NCBI GenBank assembly: GCA_020354025.1
Contig: CP070638.1
Location: 3,025,993 to 3,071,009 of the forward strand
DNA: 45,017 bases
From: Fidelibacterota bacterium
GTDB taxonomy: Bacteria > Fidelibacterota > Marinisomatia > SCGC-AAA003-L08 > TS1B11
Direction: 5' to 3'
In this document: piece by piece, positions 40,543 through 45,017 of the stretch
Layout: every line of letters begins with the position of its first letter
How positions within the stretch are numbered: position 1 is the first letter of the stretch
Translations under genes and position numbers: made by a program
Notes under the pieces: generated by a model
What the model saw: the letters and a program-made list of their open reading frames with translations, nothing else
Told to the model about the DNA's origin: nothing
Databases searched by the model: none

Positions 40543-42249
40543 CTATCTCAATAACAGCATCTTGATGGACTTGGAATACTCCGGAGCAACCATCCGCGCG
40601 ATGTAGATGCCGGAGGGGACTTGCCGGCCACCTACATTTCTACCATCCCATAGGAGCTGATGATACCCCGGCTCCACGTAACCATCCACCAGCCGCGCCA
40701 CCTCCCTTCCAAGGATGTCATATACTACTAGGTTCATATGGGCGGCCTGCGGTAGATCGAACCGGATTGCCGCTGTTGGATTAAATGGGTTTGGGAAGTT
40801 CTGGTAGAGACTGTATTTAGTTGGTATCTCAACGACATCTGACTGAACACTTGTTTCTATCTCGCTGGAGAATCGCACGATTATCGCGTAATCCTTGACG
40901 AGTAGACCGTTAATCACAAGATTGCTATCCTCATCACTCGTGATCAATTGTTGTTCGAAGCCATTTAACACATCTATCCCTACCACTTTCTGAGCAGACA
41001 GACCAGTGAACGTGAGGGTGGTACTCACACCGGGGTCGTCATCAACTGCCTCGCCGTTAGTCCACAGCGCGAACAACCGGTCGCCATTGGGCAGCGTAAA
41101 ACCATAGCTCATGATATTCGTGGCTTCACTCTCGATGTTCACAGTCAAACTGGCGGGTATGGTTCCCACCATAAGGGTAAACAGATTCTGTATTGTTGAG
41201 TAGGTCCAGGGTTTATTTGGCAGCTCGAAAGGTTTGGTTCCTACACCCACATCCATACCGAGCTGCATGGGGATTGCGCGTGAATAGTACTTGGCTGCTT
41301 GTTTGTCTGTCTTCGGTTGCCCCCAGGGTTGATCAGGGGGGTGACAATCCAAATACCCTTCCGGACACCACGTCAATTCGGTGCCCCAATATTCTCCATG
41401 GAATCCATGGTCAGAGGCAATTTGTATGATCTCTTCAATGAGCGCCGGGTATTCGTAGTAATAGTTCCCATAAAACTCGCTGTTTGGAAGCACGTCATAT
41501 ATACCATGCCATTGAATCACGTCGAACATTGTTATGACGTCGGATCTGAGGACGGTAAAAAGGTATTCACGGTCAAAGTAGATAACATTCGGAGCTAAGG
41601 CTACCTTCGCCAGGGAGTCCACTTCGCGGATAACAGGAATTGTCTCCCTGGCAAGATTGATGTAGTCGTTCGGCTCAATACATTTGATTTGATCGCCGAG
41701 GCAGTTGTCCGGTTCACTCCATATCGTGTAGTATTCGGCACGGCCTTTATAATGACTTACGATCAGACGTACATAGTCTAAAAAATCTTCGACCTGGTCC
41801 GCCGTCTTAAAGCGCGGCGTAGACAGTTCCTCGCCTCTGGCGTGGCCGGCTTTGTCCCAGAAGTGGATCAGATAGTTAACCGCCACGCCATTATCAATCA
41901 GTCCATCGATGAACAGGTCGTAATTCTGGGTGAATTCATCTTCGGGCCTGTCCCATATAATTGGGGGTTCATTTGCGGGCAATGATGTCGTGACACGTTT
42001 CACGCCCAGATTGGTGAGGTCACCCAGAATGTCTTCCCAATCTGGGATATTCCACATCCCGTAGGGGCAATAGGCACCGGTCCCTATCCTGGTATCGGCA
42101 GCAAGTTGGCTCGATTGCTTGGTCAACAGCTGCAATCTCGGCAGGGAGTTTCCTTCTTGAAGGATCACATCAGGTGCAGGCTGGGCGTTAAGGGGATGTA
42201 ATAAACCTGTGATGGCAACTATCACGGCAAGCTGGGAATAGTACTTCAT
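40543..42249 (-). CDS. secreted clan-A-like glycoside hydrolase with C-terminal sorting domain
   Basis: 568 residues from the ATG at 42249 (GGAGG upstream), which opens the signal peptide MKYYSQLAVIVAITGLLHPL ending at NAQ. The body resembles a TIM-barrel hydrolase of the GH39/GH5 type: YYTIWSEPDN with the likely acid/base Glu, and YWGTELTWCPEG with the likely nucleophile Glu. A beta-sandwich region (TLTFTGLSAQKVVGIDVLNGF) follows. The last 85 residues are a Por/type-IX-like sorting domain: YQNFPNPFNPTAAIRFDLP, VYDILGREVARLVDG, GIYIARMVAPEYSKSIKMLL. The product should be exported across the outer membrane. The substrate is unknown. Confidence 0.8.
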   Translation of the reverse strand: MKYYSQLAVIVAITGLLHPLNAQPAPDVILQEGNSLPRLQLLTKQSSQLAADTRIGTGAYCPYGMWNIPDWEDILGDLTNLGVKRVTTSLPANEPPIIWDRPEDEFTQNYDLFIDGLIDNGVAVNYLIHFWDKAGHARGEELSTPRFKTADQVEDFLDYVRLIVSHYKGRAEYYTIWSEPDNCLGDQIKCIEPNDYINLARETIPVIREVDSLAKVALAPNVIYFDREYLFTVLRSDVITMFDVIQWHGIYDVLPNSEFYGNYYYEYPALIEEIIQIASDHGFHGEYWGTELTWCPEGYLDCHPPDQPWGQPKTDKQAAKYYSRAIPMQLGMDVGVGTKPFELPNKPWTYSTIQNLFTLMVGTIPASLTVNIESEATNIMSYGFTLPNGDRLFALWTNGEAVDDDPGVSTTLTFTGLSAQKVVGIDVLNGFEQQLITSDEDSNLVINGLLVKDYAIIVRFSSEIETSVQSDVVEIPTKYSLYQNFPNPFNPTAAIRFDLPQAAHMNLVVYDILGREVARLVDGYVEPGYHQLLWDGRNVGGRQVPSGIYIARMVAPEYSKSIKMLLLR

Positions 42250-42482
42250 GGTCCTATCCTCCCCGGTACGATAAGCTTTCTCGTCGGAGCACGGATACTC
42301 CTGCGGCACTCCTCAGGTCGAGATGATCACATATGCGAAGCTTGATCAGTCGGGCGGGATGATGACCAGTGCCTTGGCGGTACCGTTGGGCAAATTACTG
42401 CCCCACCAGCACGTTTCAAGACACCTTTTTAAGACTTGGAAAAGTGAGTGTCAGAATAGATGTTTTTTAGGACAGATTTCCC

Positions 42483-43877
42483 CTACTTCAGCAGCACCAT
42501 CTTGATGGACTTGGTGTACTCCGATGCCGTCATCCGCGCGATGTAGATGCCGGAGGGGATACTTCGGCCAGACTGATCCTTGCCATCCCACTGGGCTTGA
42601 TGATACCCCGGCTCAATGTAGCCCTCCAACAATCTTGTGATTTCTCTACCTAAAATGTCATAGACGATAAGTGAGACATTGCTTGTCTGCGGCAGGTCAT
42701 ACCTGATGGTAGACATCGGATTGAAGGGATTGGGGTAAGCCGGGTGCAACGAAAATGTAGAAGGAGTGAGGCCCGAATGATCTTCAATTGCTATTAAGCT
42801 GGTATCAGAGGTAGCATATCCGATTCTCATTCTTTTACCCTCCGAGTTTAAGCTCATGTACCACAAGTGATAGAAACCACCGAGCTTGAGCGCTGTCCCA
42901 GTAATATAATAATGACCCCACTCAGGATAACTTCTTATAACCGGATTATCCAGCCATTTGGTCCATGAGATCCCATCTGCGGACGTGGCGTAGCCCACCA
43001 CCTGGATCGAACCAGCGTCAGAGGGGTACCAAGCCCCGGCGTACCACATTTCATAACCGGTATCCGTTGGCAGCACAGCAGGCCCGAAAACTCTTTGATA
43101 ATCCCAGGCCCCGGAACCGCCGACTTTCAGCACGGGATCGCTCTCGGCATAGAGCGTTCCGGTTGTGGTGGCATTGTCATATTTGGCCCAGTGAATGCCA
43201 TCGATAGAGGTGGCTAATCCGATTTGAATGAGCGAGGGGTAACCTGCCCTGCCAGAGTACCACATCTTATACCCACTACCCGCATCTTTTATGATATTCA
43301 TGAATCCAATTTCGCTATCCCAGGCCTGGCTCGGTCCGGCCTGAAACACAGGGTCAGGGCGTCGGTTCCAATTGATGCCATCAACCGATGTAGCATAGCC
43401 AATCGCAACTGGCCAACTTGTGGAGATGCTTCCTGCATACCACATCTTGAGGATATCACCGTCTTTTATCACGGCGGTCGGATAGACATGTCCCCCTTCC
43501 CAGACCAGTTCGGCTGACATGACCGGATTACCGGGGTAGCGATTCCACGAAATGCCATCCAGCGAGAAGGCGTAGCCGATGTTGGCTGTTCCACCGGCAT
43601 CTATATCAACATCGCTCCCGCCATACCACATGCGCAGTGTATCGCCGTCTTTTATAACTACTGGAAAGCCAGCCGAATAGTTATCCCATTGGCCGTCGCT
43701 GCCGTAACCCAGCACTGGCTGGTTGGTGTGTGTCCACTCGAACTGGGCGCATACGCTGGCGGGAGCCAGGACAAAGATAATTCCAAGCATGGCGAACCGG
43801 GAAATGCTCTTGGTTGTATAAGTATAGTGACGCTGATTGGGATTGGAATGAACGCGGCGGATAGTAGGGTCCTCCAT
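42483..43877 (-). CDS. secreted five-bladed beta-propeller protein with C-terminal sorting domain
   Basis: 464 residues. A hydrophobic signal (MLGIIFVLAPASVCAQ) follows about 29 residues; the ATG at 43877 lacks a Shine-Dalgarno before it and the true start is uncertain, with GGAGG just inside the frame. The body has repeated units of GYKMWYSG or LKMWYAG followed by IGYATSVDGINWNR-PxPV, about five copies, typical of GH43/GH32/DUF-type arabinanase or fructosidase propellers. The C-terminal 85 residues are the same sorting domain as in the neighbouring 40543 gene (YPNPFNPMSTIRYDLP, GIYIARMTASEYTKSIKMVL). Likely a glycan-binding or -cleaving exoprotein; catalytic acids were not pinned down. Confidence 0.75.
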   Translation of the reverse strand: MEDPTIRRVHSNPNQRHYTYTTKSISRFAMLGIIFVLAPASVCAQFEWTHTNQPVLGYGSDGQWDNYSAGFPVVIKDGDTLRMWYGGSDVDIDAGGTANIGYAFSLDGISWNRYPGNPVMSAELVWEGGHVYPTAVIKDGDILKMWYAGSISTSWPVAIGYATSVDGINWNRRPDPVFQAGPSQAWDSEIGFMNIIKDAGSGYKMWYSGRAGYPSLIQIGLATSIDGIHWAKYDNATTTGTLYAESDPVLKVGGSGAWDYQRVFGPAVLPTDTGYEMWYAGAWYPSDAGSIQVVGYATSADGISWTKWLDNPVIRSYPEWGHYYITGTALKLGGFYHLWYMSLNSEGKRMRIGYATSDTSLIAIEDHSGLTPSTFSLHPAYPNPFNPMSTIRYDLPQTSNVSLIVYDILGREITRLLEGYIEPGYHQAQWDGKDQSGRSIPSGIYIARMTASEYTKSIKMVLLK

Positions 43878-43897
43878 TATGGTATTTGGTGGGTGGC

Positions 43898-43924
43898 CTA
43901 CCTAAGCAACACCATCTTTATGGA
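43898..43924 (-). pseudogene. tail fragment of a third sorting-domain protein
   Basis: The minus strand reads SIKMVLLR followed by TAG, matching the last residues of the two sorted proteins (SIKMLLLR, SIKMVLLK). An in-frame TGA lies directly before it, and no upstream NPFNP or GIYIARM block is present. At nucleotide level it resembles the end of the 42483 gene. It looks like the stub of a gene lost by deletion or recombination between these tails. Confidence 0.5.
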
Positions 43925-43937
43925 TCAAATCCAAACG

Positions 43938-43970
43938 TAAGACTTGGACCAGTTTTTAGTGGCAAGGTCA
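43938..43970. repeat. 33-bp direct repeat, copy A
   Basis: TAAGACTTGG then ACCAGTTTTTAGTGG and CAAGGTCA. Copy B is at 44232-44264 with four base differences in 33. The repeats are 294 bp apart and bracket the microprotein gene at 43981-44109. A partial third match (TAAGACTTGG) is at 42430-42439. They may be element ends or recombination products. Confidence 0.65.
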
Positions 43971-43980
43971 ACTTGCGATA

Positions 43981-44109
43981 CTACTCCTTCTTTTTTTTCT
44001 TTTCTTTCTTTTCTTCCTCATGAATTGACATCCAGTAAAGCGCTCCAAGTCCCATAAAGAATATTCCTAAACCACCCACTAATATTCCAATATCTCGTAA
44101 TAAGTCCAT
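43981..44109 (-). CDS. 42-residue single-helix membrane microprotein
   Basis: ATG at 44109 with GGAGG 6 nt upstream, stop TAG at 43981. The protein begins MDLLRDIGILVGGLGIFF, continues through MGLGALYWMSI as a glycine-rich membrane helix, then ends in a charged tail of alternating Glu and Lys (HEEEKKEKKKKKE). The strong ribosome site, a clear membrane helix and positive tail favour a real gene despite its size. N-out, C-in topology is expected. Function is unknown. It lies inside a 33-bp direct-repeat bracket, near an integrase remnant. Confidence 0.6.
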   Translation of the reverse strand: MDLLRDIGILVGGLGIFFMGLGALYWMSIHEEEKKEKKKKKE

Positions 44110-44231
44110 GTCATCCTCCGCTTCGATGTGAGTTTGCGGACCGTGCGATCTGATCGCTGCAAGGCTGGCCGCAATCTAAATGTTATGCAGCCGTTGCTAA
44201 ATTAGCACGTGCAGCTGTCTCAATCCTAACT

Positions 44232-44264
44232 TAAGACTTGGGCCGGTTTTTGGGGGCAAGGTCA
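44232..44264. repeat. 33-bp direct repeat, copy B
   Basis: TAAGACTTGG then GCCGGTTTTTGGGGG and CAAGGTCA, 29 of 33 bases identical to copy A at 43938-43970. It lies about 115 bp before the terminator of the integrase fragment. The rest of 44110-44426 holds no gene I can support. Confidence 0.65.
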
Positions 44265-44379
44265 TATAAAGAAATTTATCTGAAGAGTTCCAAGGTTTAT
44301 ACTACCCAATTACTGCACACTTTTTTACTGCATCGAGAGGATGCCTGTGTTTAGCAGCTCTTGGGGATTTGGGATTAAA

Positions 44380-44405
44380 AAAGGTGTACACCATGGCACA
44401 CCTTT
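44380..44405 (-). terminator. rho-independent terminator after the integrase fragment
   Basis: AAAGGTGT (44380-44387) and ACACCTTT (44398-44405) pair around a 10-base loop. On the minus strand the stem is followed by TTTTTTAAT. It lies 22 bp after the integrase stop at 44427. Confidence 0.75.
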
Positions 44406-44426
44406 CAGGTAGATCTGACCTTAGTG

Positions 44427-44693
44427 CTAGCCTTTGATTATCATATCCAGCCCCTTAACCGCGTTCCTGTAGTTTTCATCAAGCAAGTCTACATAGTATT
44501 TCTCAGTTGTTTTCAGGCTTGAATGCCCTAGCAACTTGGAGACTGTGTACAGATCCGCATAACCGTTCTGAAGCATCAAACTGCCAGATGTCTTTCGAAG
44601 GCTATGAGTGTTCGCGCCAACAATCCCAGCCATTTTCAAGTAGTGTGCTGTCTTATGTGTTACCGTGTCGGGATGATATGTTAATGGCGTATC
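44427..44693 (-). pseudogene. tyrosine recombinase/integrase, C-terminal fragment
   Basis: The frame shows the C-terminal catalytic half only. PLTYHPDTVTHKTAHYLKMAG leads into NTHSLRKTSGSLML (the H-x-x-R box), then VSKLLGHSSLKTTEKYY with the LGH box and the nucleophile Tyr region. An in-frame TGA at 44694-44696 cuts it off; upstream frames do not carry the N-terminal half. An intact phage or element integrase is 300-400 residues, so this is a remnant of a departed mobile element. The TTG at 44639 is unlikely to be a real start. Confidence 0.75.
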
Positions 44694-44793
44694 TCAACCT
44701 CATTTCTAGTACACGTTTGAGGGCGGAGGAATATAACATTTTAAAAGCAATGAACTTTTGACTAAATGCGTACTTCTCTCGTACATTAGTGAC

Positions 44794-44973
44794 ATGCCTT
44801 GGTGGCTTTACTTAATCCTCACTTTTATTGCTACCGCTGGTGGTACAATCTATGCTATTTCGAGAAAGCGCAGGCCACGTATTATCGATTGGCGGATAAT
44901 ACACCATGGGGCTCGAGAAATCAATATCACCGTAGGGGCTTCGATCACACCCACAGGTGATCGCAGGGATTGA
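44794..44973 (+). CDS. possible small membrane protein
   Basis: A 59-residue frame from MPWWLYLILTFIATAGGTIY, a predicted membrane helix, followed by a basic stretch (SRKRRPRIIDWRIIHHG) and ITVGASITPTG. There is no good ribosome site. The helix plus basic border is compatible with a real small protein, but chance cannot be excluded this close to a decayed element. Confidence 0.3.
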   Translation: MPWWLYLILTFIATAGGTIYAISRKRRPRIIDWRIIHHGAREINITVGASITPTGDRRD

Positions 44974-45017
44974 GAGCTGACTGACTTCGGCTGTAATTCA
45001 TTAGCTGGTAAATCTCT

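Overview
The window comes from a bacterial chromosome, most likely of the FCB group. Two secreted proteins share the Por/type-IX-like C-terminal sorting domain (NPFNP, GIYIARM, SIKM-LL) and a third tail fragment is present. Together with the single-strand housekeeping clusters this fits Neomarinimicrobiota or a close relative such as Calditrichota or KSB1; the phylum is an inference. Almost everything is on the minus strand, so genes read from high to low coordinates. The only well-supported plus-strand gene is a small lipoprotein at 39991.

Layout. 1-5655: three tandem class III adenylate cyclase/TPR proteins, the first cut by the window edge. 5802-13076: a genome-maintenance and lipid run, tRNA-Ala, dnaX, ebfC, recR, pgsA, pgpA, cinA, thpR, recA, recX, mostly overlapping or a few bases apart. 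13176-17218: a FecR-domain outer-membrane barrel, a SelW/Rdx-type selenoprotein with an in-frame UGA, a secreted or membrane protein of unknown function, an AtpZ-like membrane protein and a basic coiled-coil protein. 17525-20934: an amino-sugar cluster with an NRAMP-fold transporter, a lipoprotein-type NagA and NagB, preceded by a possible three-way-junction RNA leader. 20935-21585: a repeat-rich spacer with extra copies of the tRNA-Arg 3' end. 21586-30055: a translation and division block, tRNA-Val, thrS, infC, rpmI, rplT, pheS, pheT, zapA, a possible 6S-like RNA, folD, one unknown gene and tRNA-Arg. 30129-35919: S41 protease, tmk, rsmI, then lysine 6-aminotransferase with an aldehyde dehydrogenase. 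36341-39614: a FapA/DUF342 protein, a degenerate receiver and cdsA. 39615-45017: an accessory end with a lipoprotein, two sorted secreted carbohydrate-type proteins, a 42-residue membrane microprotein bracketed by 33-bp repeats, and an integrase remnant.

The most notable items are the selenoprotein that ordinary gene calling breaks, structured RNA candidates downstream of zapA and upstream of the amino-sugar operon, and three genes with apparent non-standard starts (ACG, AUC, AUA). Others are a pgsA stop codon sitting in a hairpin loop before an in-frame pgpA, an exported NagA beside an NRAMP homologue lacking its metal-binding motifs, and a tRNA-Arg locus littered with copies of its own 3' end. 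None of these has been tested by a search; structures and starts were read by eye.
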